Source: Halostella litorea
Lineage (GTDB): Archaea; Halobacteriota; Halobacteria; Halobacteriales; Natronoarchaeaceae
Assembly (NCBI RefSeq): GCF_004785955.1
Contig: NZ_SJER01000005.1
Coordinates: forward strand, 1-64,000
Direction of reading: 5' to 3'
Length of the DNA stretch: 64,000 nucleotides
The notes below the pieces were generated by a model. That model was not told the origin of the DNA, ran no database searches, and saw nothing but the letters and a program-made list of their open reading frames with translations. Below, one piece after another: positions 50,119 to 59,179 of the stretch. How positions within the stretch are numbered: position 1 is the stretch's first letter; each line of letters opens with the position of its first letter. The position numbers were made by a program, and so were the translations under genes.

Positions 50119-50577
50119 ATGGCTCTCGAAGCGGACGCACCGATGCCGCCGGAACTGCAGGAGACGGACCCCGAGTCGTACGACGACGCCAGCGTCGAGG
50201 GGCAGAGCGACTACCACCGCGACGACCTGGAGGCGTTTCTCAAACAGGGCGCGTGGGAGGACGCCTTCGACGAGTGGGCCGCCCAGTCCGACATGGACGA
50301 GGCGGAGTTCGAGGTCGCGACCGACCTCGAACTGTTCCGGGAGTTCGACTTCTTCTGGGACGACTTCGCCGACAGGGTCGGCTACCACGCCCCCGGGATC
50401 CCCGAGGACTGGCGCGAACGGGAGTACCACCCCGAACTCGACTCCTGGGGTACCGTCTCGTCGATCAACGCGGGGCTGACCGAACTGGGACAGGTCGTCA
50501 GCGAGACGCTGAAACAGGAGTACGTCGACTGGGAGGCCGAGTACAGCGCGCCCGACGACCTCCCGGACTTCGAGTAG
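50119..50577 (+). CDS. Conserved-looking acidic hypothetical protein
   Basis: 152 residues, about a third Asp/Glu. WEDAFDEWAAQSDMDEAEFEVATDLELFREFDFFWDDFADRVGYHAPGIPEDWREREY is rich in aromatic and acidic positions, giving a helical protein without TMs or Cys. ATG 50119 lies 27 nt behind CGCTTATTCC. I do not recognise a family; codon use is normal for the genome, so it is a real gene. The thioesterase gene ends 35 bp upstream. Confidence 0.78.
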   Translation: MALEADAPMPPELQETDPESYDDASVEGQSDYHRDDLEAFLKQGAWEDAFDEWAAQSDMDEAEFEVATDLELFREFDFFWDDFADRVGYHAPGIPEDWREREYHPELDSWGTVSSINAGLTELGQVVSETLKQEYVDWEAEYSAPDDLPDFE

Positions 50578-51138
50578 CCGCGACGGCCGGAAAACCGGTC
50601 GTGGTCCACCCGTCGCCGGAACTGAATACCCGTCCCCGGCGTGGGCGGTGGGTGCCTCTCGTTCGTGCCCGAATCGTCGTTCCGTCGGCCCGCAGATGGC
50701 GTCTCCCGGCGTCCCGTGCCCGCGGAACCCCGCGTACCCCCGACCGCGGACGGACGCCGCGAACTCCCCGTCCCCGTCGGCCCCGGAGTCGCCCCGTTTT
50801 CCCCGAGTGAACCCTTTCACGGCGGACAAAAGGGGTTTGTGACAAACCCGTCCAAACGAACCCCAACCGCTCGCCGGAGCGGCTTGATCGGACCAGCAGG
50901 TCGAGCGGAGCGAACAGACGGCGCGTGGGACGGACGCGGTGCGGCGCGCCGTGCTCCCGCCCGGACCGGCACCGCGCGACCGTTTCAGGTCACGGCGGGG
51001 CTGGCCCCGGAATGGGACATAAACCTCCGGGCGGGCGGACCGCCCGGCTACCGGGGAGCGTCCCGCCGTTCGGTTCGACGCGTGTGCGACTCAGTAACAT
51101 GCCAAAACTATATCGCCGGCGGCGTCGACCCGCGAACC
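50578..51138. other. 560-bp gene-free region with palindrome and rRNA-like TATA
   Basis: No convincing gene on either strand; the open plus frame from 50641 into the lactonase-like gene is Arg/Pro/Gly-rich and not protein-like. Seen: GTGAA/TTCAC arms near 50809-50819, the 17-bp palindrome at 50833-50849, a minus-strand GGTTTATGTCCC (51014-51025) sharing nine bases with the rRNA promoters, and the AACTATATC box of the 51139 gene at ~51104-51112. It may encode a minus-strand small RNA or be a large control region. Confidence 0.5.
50833..50849. promoter_or_regulatory. 17-bp palindrome GGGTTTGT-G-ACAAACCC
   Basis: Perfect 8-bp arms around a single central G. Length and symmetry are those of a dimeric regulator site. 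It is some 250 bp from either flanking gene start, with no adjacent TATA on the plus strand. Confidence 0.6.
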
Positions 51139-51972
51139 GTGCCACGGATTCATCTCCTCGACCACGGCTACCTCGAAGTGGACGAACGGTTTCACTACCC
51201 GATGACGGACCTGGCGACGCGGTCGAACCCGTCGCCGACGGTAGATCGGATACGGATCCCGTCGTTCTCGCTCGTGTACGAGGACGACGCGAACACCGTC
51301 GTCGTCGACACGGGCGGCCACCCCGACGGAATGGACGGGTACTGGCCCGAGTGGCTGCGGGAGACGGTGTCGTGGACGGGCGACGACGAACACCTGTTCG
51401 AGAACCGGCTCGAACAGATCGGGCTCGCACCGGGGGACGTGGACGCCGTCGTCCAGACGCACCTCCACAACGACCACGCGGGCAACCTCCGCCTGTTCGC
51501 CGGGAGCGACGTGCCGGTGTACGCACACCGCGAGGAACTGGAGTGGGCGTTCTACGCCGCGAACGTCGTTCGGGAGCCACAGGCCCGTGGCGCGTACGTG
51601 CCCGCGGACTACGACCACGACCTCGACTGGCGGCCCCTGTCGGGCGATCGCGGCCAGGTCGTTCCCGGGGTCGAGTGGATCCACCTCCCCGGCCACGCGC
51701 CCGGCATGACTGGACTGCTGTTCACCGAACTCGACGAACCGCTCTTCCTCGTCGGGGACGCGGCGTTCCGCGAGGGCAACGTGTTCCCCGACGCGGTCCA
51801 GCCGGGCGCGAACTGGGACCACGCCGACTGGGCGGACGTCGCCGTCCCCCGGATCCGGGAGGTCGTCGACGAATCCGACCCGAACGTCATCTACGGCCAC
51901 GACCCCGACACGTTCGACCGGTACGACGGCTACGCTGACGTCGGCCAGGTCGGCGACACGTCGTTCAACTGA
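51139..51972 (+). CDS. Metallo-beta-lactamase-fold hydrolase, N-acyl-homoserine-lactonase-like
   Basis: 277 residues from GTG 51139, 27 nt behind AACTATATC. QTHLHNDHAGN (H108, H110, D112, H113) plus LPGHAPGMTGLL, VGDAAF and YGHDP complete the di-zinc MBL site. The overall pattern (HGYLEVDERFHY..., VDTGGHPDG) is AttM/AiiA-like, as in lactonases; quorum quenching or lactone turnover is an inference. The substrate is unknown. Confidence 0.88.
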   Translation: MPRIHLLDHGYLEVDERFHYPMTDLATRSNPSPTVDRIRIPSFSLVYEDDANTVVVDTGGHPDGMDGYWPEWLRETVSWTGDDEHLFENRLEQIGLAPGDVDAVVQTHLHNDHAGNLRLFAGSDVPVYAHREELEWAFYAANVVREPQARGAYVPADYDHDLDWRPLSGDRGQVVPGVEWIHLPGHAPGMTGLLFTELDEPLFLVGDAAFREGNVFPDAVQPGANWDHADWADVAVPRIREVVDESDPNVIYGHDPDTFDRYDGYADVGQVGDTSFN

Positions 51973-52014
51973 CAGGAGCGACACGTTAGGTAGCTCCGAC
52001 GCGTAACGCGCTCA

Positions 52015-52689
52015 ATGCCGATCATCGCGGAGTTCAGTCATCCCGCCTCGGAGTTCGTGCTCGGGCGGGCCGTGTCGAAGTACCCGGACGTCACCGTGGA
52101 GGTCGAGCGGATCGTGGCCGACACGGCCGACCGCGTGACGCCGTTTTACTGGGCCACCGGCGACGAGATAGAGGGGTTTCACGAGACGCTGACGACCGAC
52201 CCGACCGTCGACGACGTCCGCGTGCTCGACGAGGACGGCGACGGCCGGTTCTACCGCGCGGAGTGGTCGGCGAACGTGGAACCCCTGGTGTACGCGCTCC
52301 GGGACGCGGAGGCGTCCATCCTGAGCGCGGTCGCCACCGACGGCGTGTGGCACGTCCGGATCCTCTTTCCGGACCACGACTCGCTCTCCGAGTTCCACGA
52401 CATCTGCGCGACGTACGACCTCGGCTTCGAACTGCTCCGCCTGTACGAAGCCGAGGGGTCGAGCGACCCAGCGGAGCAGCGGCTGACGGACGAGCAGCGG
52501 GAGACGCTCGAACTCGCGCTCGACCGCGGCTACTTCGAGGTCCCGCGGCGGGTGACGACCGACGACCTCGCCGAGGAACTCGGAGTCTCGACCAACGCCG
52601 TCTCGAAGCGCCTGCGCCGGGGGCACGAGACCGTCCTTCGGGAGGCGTTCGAGGGGGTCGCCGGCGCCGAGGAGCGGGAGGGGATATAA
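52015..52689 (+). CDS. Bacterio-opsin activator HTH_10-family regulator
   Basis: 224 residues with the same two-part build as the protein at 25546: sensor half (PIIAEFSHPASEFVLGRAV..., FYWATGDEIEGFHETL) and HTH_10 (LTDEQRETLELALDRGYFEVPRRVTTDDLAEELGVSTNAVSKRLRRGHE landmarks at ~157-205). ATG 52015 is 42 bp after the lactonase-like gene, so it may regulate that gene or be in its operon. Confidence 0.9.
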   Translation: MPIIAEFSHPASEFVLGRAVSKYPDVTVEVERIVADTADRVTPFYWATGDEIEGFHETLTTDPTVDDVRVLDEDGDGRFYRAEWSANVEPLVYALRDAEASILSAVATDGVWHVRILFPDHDSLSEFHDICATYDLGFELLRLYEAEGSSDPAEQRLTDEQRETLELALDRGYFEVPRRVTTDDLAEELGVSTNAVSKRLRRGHETVLREAFEGVAGAEEREGI

Positions 52690-52745
52690 ACCCGTTCGAA
52701 ATCGAGCCGATCCGAGCATCAGTCGATCCCGCCTACGATACGTCG

Positions 52746-53090
52746 ATGGAAGTCGACCACAGCCGTTCGGAGACGGACGGGGGCGACGGCGAGTTGGACC
52801 GGATCGGGGAACTGTTCGACGCGCTCGCGGAGCCCGCGCGACGACGGATCCTCGAACGGGTCGACGCCGCGGACGACGCGCTCCGGGTCGAGACCCTGGC
52901 CGGCCAGCTCGCGGACGGCACGGAGGAGCTACCGGCCGTCCGCGCGTCGCTCGCACACGTTCACCTGCCGAAGCTGAACGAGTACGGGATCGTGGAGTAC
53001 GACAGCGACGCGCTCGCCGTGGAGTCGGTTCCGGCGACGGGGCGGGCGCTCGGCCTCGTCGGGACGGCGTCGGGCGACCCCGACCGGTAG
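52746..53090 (+). CDS. Winged-helix protein (DUF7344-like)
   Basis: 114 residues: ELFDALAEPARRRILERVD, then LRVETLAGQLA and SLAHVHLPKLNEYGIVEYDSDALAVE is the ArsR-like fold of haloarchaeal DUF7344 proteins. No metal-binding Cys. 56 bp after the HTH_10 gene on the same strand. Target unknown. Confidence 0.85.
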   Translation: MEVDHSRSETDGGDGELDRIGELFDALAEPARRRILERVDAADDALRVETLAGQLADGTEELPAVRASLAHVHLPKLNEYGIVEYDSDALAVESVPATGRALGLVGTASGDPDR

Positions 53091-53243
53091 CCGACGGCGG
53101 GGGCCGACGAGACGTGTTCGATCCAGTTAGTGCGGGTGTCGATGGCAAGCGCGGCTATTTTCGATCGTCCGTCCAGTTAGATCCGCAACACGGCCGAGCT
53201 TCCGGCTGATAACGTTATATACCTCCGCGACGTTGGGCCGTGT

Positions 53244-53423
53244 ATGGGCACAGCGCTCCGAACTCCGAGCCGGCGCAAGTGCGAACGGTGTGGCCGCAGC
53301 GAACGCTGGGACGAGGACGCCGAAACCTGGCGCATCCGCGTGGAGGACGGCGAGCGACTGGTCGGGAACCCCCACTGCATCCACGAGTGGGACATCACGG
53401 GGTCGTTCACGCCGATCGAGTGA
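53244..53423 (+). CDS. HEWD-family small zinc protein (59 aa)
   Basis: 59 residues, ATG 53244 to TGA 53421-53423. RRKCERCGRSERWDEDAETW gives a CxxC pair, and NPHCIHEWDITG contains a further Cys and the HEWD motif that names this haloarchaeal family. A TTATATA box at 53214-53220 is 27 nt upstream, as for a leaderless gene. Zinc binding is likely from Cys/His placement; function unknown. Confidence 0.87.
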   Translation: MGTALRTPSRRKCERCGRSERWDEDAETWRIRVEDGERLVGNPHCIHEWDITGSFTPIE

Positions 53424-53573
53424 CCGTCGACTGCGACTTTTCAGCGGTTCCTTCCGCCCGCCGCGACTTCGAACCCCGAGACGTATCGGCGGGTCCGCGC
53501 GGGCGGGTGTGGCGGGTTGACGCCCCGGGCGTGAAAAGCAACCCTTAAACCTCGCGCGGGGGTTCGTCAGGGT

Positions 53574-54062
53574 ATGGCCGGTACTATCGAAGTGCTCGTT
53601 CCCGGCGGCGAGGCCAACCCTGGCCCGCCGCTCGGACCCGAGCTCGGACCGACGCCTGTCGACGTACAGGCCGTCGTCGGTGAGATCAACGACCAGACCG
53701 AAGCGTTCGACGGCACGGAAGTGCCCGTCACCGTCGAGTACGAGGACGACGGCTCCTTCGAGATCGAGGTCGGCGTCCCGCCGACGGCGGAACTGATCAA
53801 GGACGAGGCCGGTTTCGAGACCGGCAGCGGCGAACCCCAGGAGACCTTCGTCGCCGACCTCTCGGTCGACCAGGTCAAGCAGATCGCGGAGCAGAAACAC
53901 CCCGACCTGCTCTCCTACGACCTGAAGAACGCCGCGAAGGAGGTCGTCGGCACCTGCACCTCGCTGGGCGTCACCATCGAGGGCGAGAACCCCCGCGAGT
54001 TCAAGGAGAAGATCGACGCCGGCGAGTACGACGAGTACTTCGCCGAGGAAGCCGCGGCGTAA
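53574..54062 (+). CDS. rpl11: Ribosomal protein uL11
   Basis: 162 residues: EVLVPGGEANPGPPLGPELGPTPVDVQ is the invariant N-terminal loop, with two glycine/proline-rich sites for stalk-base RNA, and VVGTCTSLGVTIEG closes the C-terminal domain. Binds the 23S GTPase centre. CCTTAAACC is 27 nt upstream. Separate from the uL1-uL10-L12 operon here because a minus-strand gene intervenes. Confidence 0.97.
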   Translation: MAGTIEVLVPGGEANPGPPLGPELGPTPVDVQAVVGEINDQTEAFDGTEVPVTVEYEDDGSFEIEVGVPPTAELIKDEAGFETGSGEPQETFVADLSVDQVKQIAEQKHPDLLSYDLKNAAKEVVGTCTSLGVTIEGENPREFKEKIDAGEYDEYFAEEAAA

Positions 54063-54120
54063 CGCCGGTTCTCACTTTCCGACGCAGTTCCCCGTAGCCG
54101 CCGCTGTGTTCGGGCGGCGG

Positions 54121-54858
54121 TCACACCGCGACGAGCACCGCCGCGTACGCGGCGGCACCGACAAGGAAGTAGCCGAAGCGGCTCTCCCGCTCGGTCGGGA
54201 GCTCCTCCTTGATGACGTTCAGCACGACGCCGCCGCCGACGAACGCGTACGCCGCGAGAACGGCGGCCTCGTCGACCTCGACTACGAGCGCGAGCCCCCA
54301 CCCCGCGAGGATCGCCGCCGAGAGGACCCACCGCCCCCACCGGTCGTAGCCGGCGGCGTGATGCCGGCGCAGACCGTCGTCATTGACGACGAAGTGAAAC
54401 CCCATCGCCACCGCGAACAGGACGATCCCCTCCCCCTGCCTAGCGTAGCCCACGAGCAGGTAGCCGATAGTCGCGTTGAGCAGGCCGTACGACAGGAGTT
54501 GGACCCACAGTACCGTCCCCGCCGCCGGGTCGTCGTCCGGACGGCCGTCGGCGGCGTCGCTGGCGGTCCGCGCGTAGCGCTCCAGCCCGTAGAACAGGAC
54601 GAACCCGGCCAGCGCGATCAGGTAGGCGTGGTGGGCGAAGGCGTCGACGACGGGGTGGTCGGTCGCCTCGATGGCCGCCTGCCCCGCGCCGAGTTCCGGC
54701 AGCACGTGGACGAACACGTACGCGACCGAGACGCCGCCGCCGAGGGACAGCCACCCGCTCCGCGGGACCACCGCGCTCAACTGGAGGTGCTTCGCCGCGG
54801 CGTGGATGACGGCGAGTCCGAGGGCGAGCGCGGCCGTCGTCGGGACGTGACCCGTCAT
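54121..54858 (-). CDS. Haloarchaeal membrane protein, remotely ZIP-like
   Basis: 245 residues from ATG 54858 with about seven TMs. FVHVLPELGAG in TM2 and HFVVNDDGLRRHHAAG (His/Asp-rich loop) recall ZIP metal permeases (HFLPE motif), but other ZIP motifs are weak. It lies antisense between uL11 and uL1, an unusual location for a non-ribosomal gene. Function unknown; metal transport is a guess. Confidence 0.78.
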   Translation of the reverse strand: MTGHVPTTAALALGLAVIHAAAKHLQLSAVVPRSGWLSLGGGVSVAYVFVHVLPELGAGQAAIEATDHPVVDAFAHHAYLIALAGFVLFYGLERYARTASDAADGRPDDDPAAGTVLWVQLLSYGLLNATIGYLLVGYARQGEGIVLFAVAMGFHFVVNDDGLRRHHAAGYDRWGRWVLSAAILAGWGLALVVEVDEAAVLAAYAFVGGGVVLNVIKEELPTERESRFGYFLVGAAAYAAVLVAV

Positions 54859-54937
54859 ACCGGCCGGACGACGGCGCGACCCAAAGGCCCGTGGGGAGGG
54901 TAGCGGGGCGCTACGGCGGGCTTTCGCTTCGACGGGT

Positions 54938-55029
54938 TTAAGTTCGACATGGGCCACTGTCCGAACGAGACAGGCTTCGCCTGTTTCACTGACCCGTAGG
55001 AGCATTCCTGCGCACTACGGAGGTGAACG
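54938..55029 (+). promoter_or_regulatory. uL1 operon promoter and structured leader with Shine-Dalgarno
   Basis: GTTTAAG at ~54940 is the TATA; about 60 nt of leader follow before the uL1 ATG. Two stems: ACAGGC/GCCTGT at 54970-54975/54979-54984 and CCGTAG/CTACGG at 54994-54999/55015-55020, the latter enclosing a purine-rich internal loop. GGAGGTGA sits at 55019-55026. Archaeal uL1 autoregulates by binding such a leader that mimics its 23S site; this fits but is inferred. Confidence 0.72.
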
Positions 55030-55668
55030 ATGGCAGACCAGGAGATAGAGCAAGCAGTATCCCGCGCACTCGAGGACGCCCCCGAGCGGAACTTCCGTGA
55101 GACGGTGGACCTCGCGATCAACTTGCGCGATCTAGACCTTAACGAACCGTCGAACCGTGTAGACGAAAGTATCGTCCTGCCGTCCGGGACGGGCCAAGAG
55201 ACGCAGATCGTCGTGTTCGCGGAGGGCGAGACCGCCCTCCGCGCCGAGGACGTCGCCGACGACGTCCTCGACGGCGACGAACTGGCCGACCTGGGCGACG
55301 ACGACGACGCGGCGAAGGACCTCGCCGAGGAGACCGACTTCTTCGTCGCCGAGGAGGCGCTGATGCAGGACATCGGCCGCTACCTCGGTACCATCCTCGG
55401 CCCGCGAGGGAAGATGCCGACGCCGCTGTCCCCGGACGACGACGTCGTCGAAACGGTCAACCGAATGAAAAACACCGTCCAGCTTCGCAGCGGCGACCGC
55501 CGGACGTTCCACACCCGCGTCGGCGCGGAGGACATGTCCGCCGAGGGGATCGCGGACAACATCGACGTCATCATGCGCCGCCTGCACGCCGACCTGGAGA
55601 AGGGGCCGCTCAACATCGACACGGTGTTCGTCAAGACGACGATGGGCCCCGCCGTGGAGGTGGCCTGA
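55030..55668 (+). CDS. rpl1: Ribosomal protein uL1
   Basis: 212 residues, two-domain uL1: [19 protein letters not shown] at the N-terminus, [14 protein letters not shown] in the middle domain. Part of the L1 stalk that handles E-site tRNA and likely represses its own mRNA. ATG 55030 with strong SD; first gene of uL1-uL10-L12. Confidence 0.97.
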   Translation: MADQEIEQAVSRALEDAPERNFRETVDLAINLRDLDLNEPSNRVDESIVLPSGTGQETQIVVFAEGETALRAEDVADDVLDGDELADLGDDDDAAKDLAEETDFFVAEEALMQDIGRYLGTILGPRGKMPTPLSPDDDVVETVNRMKNTVQLRSGDRRTFHTRVGAEDMSAEGIADNIDVIMRRLHADLEKGPLNIDTVFVKTTMGPAVEVA

Positions 55669-55669
55669 T

Positions 55670-56731
55670 ATGAGCGCCGGAGCGGAACGCAAGACCCAGA
55701 ACCTGCCCGAGTGGAAGCGGGAGGAGGTCGACGATCTGGTCGACCTCGTCGAGAGCTACGAGAGCGTCGGCGTCGTCAACATCGCCGGCATCCCGAGCCG
55801 CCAGCTCCAGGACATGCGCCGTGGCCTGCACGGCACCGCGGAGCTGCGCGTCAGTCGGAACACGCTGCTCGTCCGCGCCCTCGAAGAGGTCGAGGGCGGG
55901 CTGGAGCAGCTCACCGACGACATCGAGGGACAGGTCGGCCTGATCGGGACGAACGAGAACCCGTTCTCGCTGTACCAGGAGCTCGAGGCCTCGAAGACCC
56001 CCGCACCGATCGGCGCGGGCGAGGTCGCGCCCAACGACATCGTCATCCCCGAGGGTGACACGGGCGTCGACCCGGGCCCGTTCGTCGGCGAACTCCAGAA
56101 CGTCGGCGCGTCGGCCCGCATCATGGAGGGCTCGATCCAGGTCACAGAGGACAGCACCGTCCTCGAACAGGGCGAGGAGGTCTCGCCCGACCTGGAGAAC
56201 GTCCTGAACGAGCTCGGCATCGAGCCGAAGGAAGTCGGGCTGGACCTGCGCTCCGTCGTGAGCGAGGGCGTCCTGTTCGACCCCGAGGACCTGGACATCG
56301 ACGTCGAGCAGTACCGCAGCGACGTGTCGACGGCCGCCGCGCGCGCCCGGAACCTCGCGGTCAACGCCGAGTACCCGACCGCGCAGACGGTCCCGACGCT
56401 CGTCTCGAAGGCGACGGGCGAGGCCAAGAGCCTCGGCCTGCAGGCCTCCATCGAGAGCCCCGACCTCGCCGACGACCTCGTGGCCAAGGCGGACGCACAG
56501 GTGCGTGCGCTGGCCGCGCAGGTCGACGACGAGGAGGCGCTCCCCGAGGAGCTGCAGGACGTCGAGGCCCCCGCCGCGGGCGGTGCGGCCGAGGCCGACG
56601 AGGAAGAGGAATCGACTGACGAGGACGGCGACGCCGACGCCGGTGCGGAGGAGTCCGAGGCGGCCGACGAGGCCGACGACGATGACGACGAGGACTCCGC
56701 CGCGGAAGGACTCGGCGACATGTTCGGATAA
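55670..56731 (+). CDS. rpl10: Ribosomal protein uL10 (P0)
   Basis: 353 residues. N-terminal rRNA-binding domain ([35 protein letters not shown] landmarks), central P0-specific part, helical spine that carries L12 dimers (~245-290) and an Asp/Glu-rich tail ending EGLGDMFG, the factor-binding hook shared with L12. Starts 2 nt after uL1's stop. Confidence 0.96.
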   Translation: MSAGAERKTQNLPEWKREEVDDLVDLVESYESVGVVNIAGIPSRQLQDMRRGLHGTAELRVSRNTLLVRALEEVEGGLEQLTDDIEGQVGLIGTNENPFSLYQELEASKTPAPIGAGEVAPNDIVIPEGDTGVDPGPFVGELQNVGASARIMEGSIQVTEDSTVLEQGEEVSPDLENVLNELGIEPKEVGLDLRSVVSEGVLFDPEDLDIDVEQYRSDVSTAAARARNLAVNAEYPTAQTVPTLVSKATGEAKSLGLQASIESPDLADDLVAKADAQVRALAAQVDDEEALPEELQDVEAPAAGGAAEADEEEESTDEDGDADAGAEESEAADEADDDDDEDSAAEGLGDMFG

Positions 56732-56733
56732 CA

Positions 56734-57093
56734 ATGGAGTACGTTTACGCAGCACTCATCCTGAACGAGACTGGCGAAGAGCTCAACGAAGACAACATCA
56801 CCGGCGTCCTCGAGGCCGCCGGCGTCGACGTGCAGGAGTCCCGCGTCAAGGCCCTCGTGGCCGCGCTGGAGGACGTCGACATCGACGAGGCGGTCGCCGA
56901 GGCCGCCGCAGTCCCCGCCGGCGGTGCCGCCGCGGCACCCGCCGAGGGTGGCGACGAGGAGGCCGCCGACGAGGGCGGCGACGAGGAGACCGAAGAGGCC
57001 GAGGAGGACCTGCCGGACACGCAGGACGACGACGACGAGGACGACGGCGACGACGAGGCCAGCGGCGAGGGCCTCGGCGAACTCTTCGGTTAA
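56734..57093 (+). CDS. rpl12: Ribosomal protein P1 (L12e)
   Basis: 119 residues: [22 protein letters not shown] dimer domain (~1-60), Ala/Gly-rich hinge ([14 protein letters not shown]) and very acidic tail ending EGLGELFG. Recruits translation factors to the stalk. ATG 56734 follows the uL10 stop by 2 nt. A T-run after the gene (CGTTTTTATC, ~57114) may end transcription. Confidence 0.97.
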   Translation: MEYVYAALILNETGEELNEDNITGVLEAAGVDVQESRVKALVAALEDVDIDEAVAEAAAVPAGGAAAAPAEGGDEEAADEGGDEETEEAEEDLPDTQDDDDEDDGDDEASGEGLGELFG

Positions 57094-57211
57094 GCCGCGA
57101 TCACAACTCACACGTTTTTATCGACGCCGACCCGGTAGCCGCGGCTGCGCGATCCCGCGAGCGCCGCGGGCGGCGAACGTTCAAATACGAGGCCGCGGCC
57201 AGCGGGGGGCG

Positions 57212-58453
57212 ATGGACCTCGTCGGCATCAGGGTAGTCGTCGCGCCGGGCAGCGCCGCGGCCGTGCTCGCGTTCGTCCTCGGCGGCGTCGCGCTCGGGAC
57301 GGTCAGCGGCCTGACGCCCGGGCTCCACGCCAACAACTTCGCGCTCGTCCTCGCCGCGGCGGCCGGCGAGATACCCGGCCCGCCGCTCCTGCTCGGCGTG
57401 GCGATGCTGTCGGCGGGGGTTGTCCACACGTTCCTCGACGCGGTGCCCGCGCTGGCGCTCGGCGTGCCCGACGCGGCGATGGCGGCGACGGCGCTCCCCG
57501 GCCACCGCCTCGTCATCGCCGGCCAGGGGTACGAGGCGGTCCGGCTCTCGGCGCTCGGGAGCGGGCTGGCCGTCGCGGTCGCGCTCCCGCTCGCGGTGCC
57601 GGTGACCGAGGCGATGACTGCGGTGTATCCGACGCTGCGCGCGCACCTACCCCTGGTTCTCGGCGGCGTGGTCGTCCTGCTGGCCGCGACGGAGCGGTCG
57701 GTCCGCGCGGCGGCGGCCGGCCTCGCGACGTTCGCGGCTAGTGCCGCGCTCGGGGCGCTGACGCTCGATCTCTCGCCGGCCGCGCCGCTCTCCGCCGGCG
57801 GGATGCTGACGCCGCTGTTCGCCGGGCTGTTCGGCGCGCCCGTGCTCGTCGACGCGCTGGACGGTGCCGGCGTGCCGCCGCAGGCCGACCCGACCGTCGC
57901 CTCATCGCGGCGGGCGGTGTTCGGGATGGCCGCGGCCGGAGCGCTCGCGGGCGCGGCGGTGGGCTACCTCCCCGGCGTGTCGAGCGCCATCGCCGCGGTG
58001 GCCGTGTTGGCGCTCGCGCCCGGCGGGGCCGGCGACAGGGGATACATCGTGGCGACCAGCGGGGTCAACACGGCCAACACCGTCTTCGCCCTCTTCGCGC
58101 TCGTCGCCATCCGCCAGCCACGGACCGGCGTGCTCGTCGCGTTCGACGAGGTCGGCGCGCCGCTGAACCTGCCGCTGCTCGTCGGCACCGCGGCGCTGGC
58201 GAGCGTCGCGGGGTTCTGTCTCGTGCTCGCGCTCGGGGACCGGTACCTGCGGGTCGTCGGGCGGATGGACTACCGCCGGCTCTCGCTCACCGTGCTCGCG
58301 CTGCTGGTCTGTCTCTCCGCGCTGTTCGCGGGGATCGTCGGCGTCGCGGCGTTCGCCGTCAGCGCCGCGCTCGGGCTGGTGCCCGTTCGCCTCGGCGTGC
58401 GGCGGGTTCACCTCATGGGCGTGCTCATCGGGCCGCTGGCGCTCGGACTCTGA
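57212..58453 (+). CDS. Tripartite tricarboxylate transporter TctA-family permease
   Basis: 413 residues with ten to twelve TMs. [17 protein letters not shown] (~30) and [13 protein letters not shown] (~250) are the duplicated TctA GLTPG/LPG motifs. In bacteria TctA moves tricarboxylates with a binding protein; no TctB/C gene is adjacent here, so the archaeal protein may act alone. ATG 57212 is 27 nt after TTCAAATAC. Confidence 0.87.
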   Translation: MDLVGIRVVVAPGSAAAVLAFVLGGVALGTVSGLTPGLHANNFALVLAAAAGEIPGPPLLLGVAMLSAGVVHTFLDAVPALALGVPDAAMAATALPGHRLVIAGQGYEAVRLSALGSGLAVAVALPLAVPVTEAMTAVYPTLRAHLPLVLGGVVVLLAATERSVRAAAAGLATFAASAALGALTLDLSPAAPLSAGGMLTPLFAGLFGAPVLVDALDGAGVPPQADPTVASSRRAVFGMAAAGALAGAAVGYLPGVSSAIAAVAVLALAPGGAGDRGYIVATSGVNTANTVFALFALVAIRQPRTGVLVAFDEVGAPLNLPLLVGTAALASVAGFCLVLALGDRYLRVVGRMDYRRLSLTVLALLVCLSALFAGIVGVAAFAVSAALGLVPVRLGVRRVHLMGVLIGPLALGL

Positions 58454-58524
58454 CGCTCGACTGGACCGATAGTTTCCCGACGCGAAAAACAACGGTTAAA
58501 AGTGGCCGGGCGGTACGGGTGTGT

Positions 58525-58704
58525 ATGAGCGAGTCGGAACAGAAACGAGCGCAGAAGTGTGTCTCCTGCGGGATCAACATCTCGGGGACGACCGCCGCCG
58601 CGTTCAAGTGTCCGGACTGTGGGCACCAGATCTACCGGTGTTCGAAGTGTCGCAAGCAGAGCAACCTCTACAAGTGCCCGGACTGCGGGTTCACGGGACC
58701 GTAA
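58525..58704 (+). CDS. Zinc-finger microprotein (HVO_2753-like, 59 aa)
   Basis: 59 residues with four CxxC knuckles: KCVSCG, KCPDCG, RCSKCR and KCPDCG, the C-terminus being FTGP. It matches Haloferax HVO_2753, a two-zinc microprotein whose loss impairs swarming and biofilm formation. ATG 58525 is preferred to 58519. The aEF1beta gene starts 2 nt after its stop, a conserved haloarchaeal order, so translation is coupled to a translation factor. Confidence 0.92.
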   Translation: MSESEQKRAQKCVSCGINISGTTAAAFKCPDCGHQIYRCSKCRKQSNLYKCPDCGFTGP

Positions 58705-58706
58705 CC

Positions 58707-58973
58707 ATGGGGAAGGTAGCCGCCAAGATCAAGGTCATGCCGCAGAGCCCGGACGTCGACCTGGACGACCTCCAGGAGCGTCTGGAGAACACCCTGCCGG
58801 AGGGCGCGAAGATAAACGGCGTCGAGCGCGACGAGGTCGCGTTCGGGCTCGTCGCCCTCTACCCGACCGTCATCGTCCCCGACGACGCGGGCGGGACGGA
58901 GGCCGTCGAGGAGGAGTTCGGCAACGTCGACGGCGTCGAGAGCGTCGAAGTCGAGAACGTCGGCCGGATATAA
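58707..58973 (+). CDS. ef1b: Elongation factor 1-beta
   Basis: 88 residues: [50 protein letters not shown] and the end VENVGRI form the aEF1beta exchange-factor fold (GDP/GTP exchange on aEF1A). ATG 58707 follows the microprotein's stop by 2 nt. Confidence 0.95.
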   Translation: MGKVAAKIKVMPQSPDVDLDDLQERLENTLPEGAKINGVERDEVAFGLVALYPTVIVPDDAGGTEAVEEEFGNVDGVESVEVENVGRI

Positions 58974-58984
58974 CGACGCGCACG

Positions 58985-59012
58985 CGAACCGAGCGCTCGG
59001 TTCGTTCCTTTT
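58985..59012 (+). terminator. Palindromic terminator after ef1b
   Basis: CGAACCGAGC and GCTCGGTTCG (58985-59004) form a perfect 20-bp palindrome followed by TTCCTTTT. Archaeal termination depends mainly on the T-tract; the stem with a pyrimidine tail makes this the likely end of the zinc-protein/ef1b transcript. Confidence 0.7.
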
Positions 59013-59179
59013 CACCCGTTCGTCGCGCACCGACCGCGACACGCGGGTAACTCACGACGGACAGCCGAGGGTTTATCCGCGAAGCCGGGACCACACCCGC
59101 CGTGACCTGACGACTCGTCGTGAGGGGGACGGGGCGGGAGCGCGGGACACCCCTCGCGGACCGGCGCGCCGCCTGCACG

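Noticed and set aside
50881-51000. Possible RNase P or SRP RNA in the gene-free region
   Set aside because: The conserved cores (GAGGAAAGTC-type; GGTCCGGAAGGAAGCAGC-type) are not present on either strand.
50641-51138. N-terminal extension of the lactonase-like gene
   Set aside because: Open frame but Arg/Pro/Gly-rich; TATA at ~51104-51112 and the family N-terminus fix the GTG at 51139.
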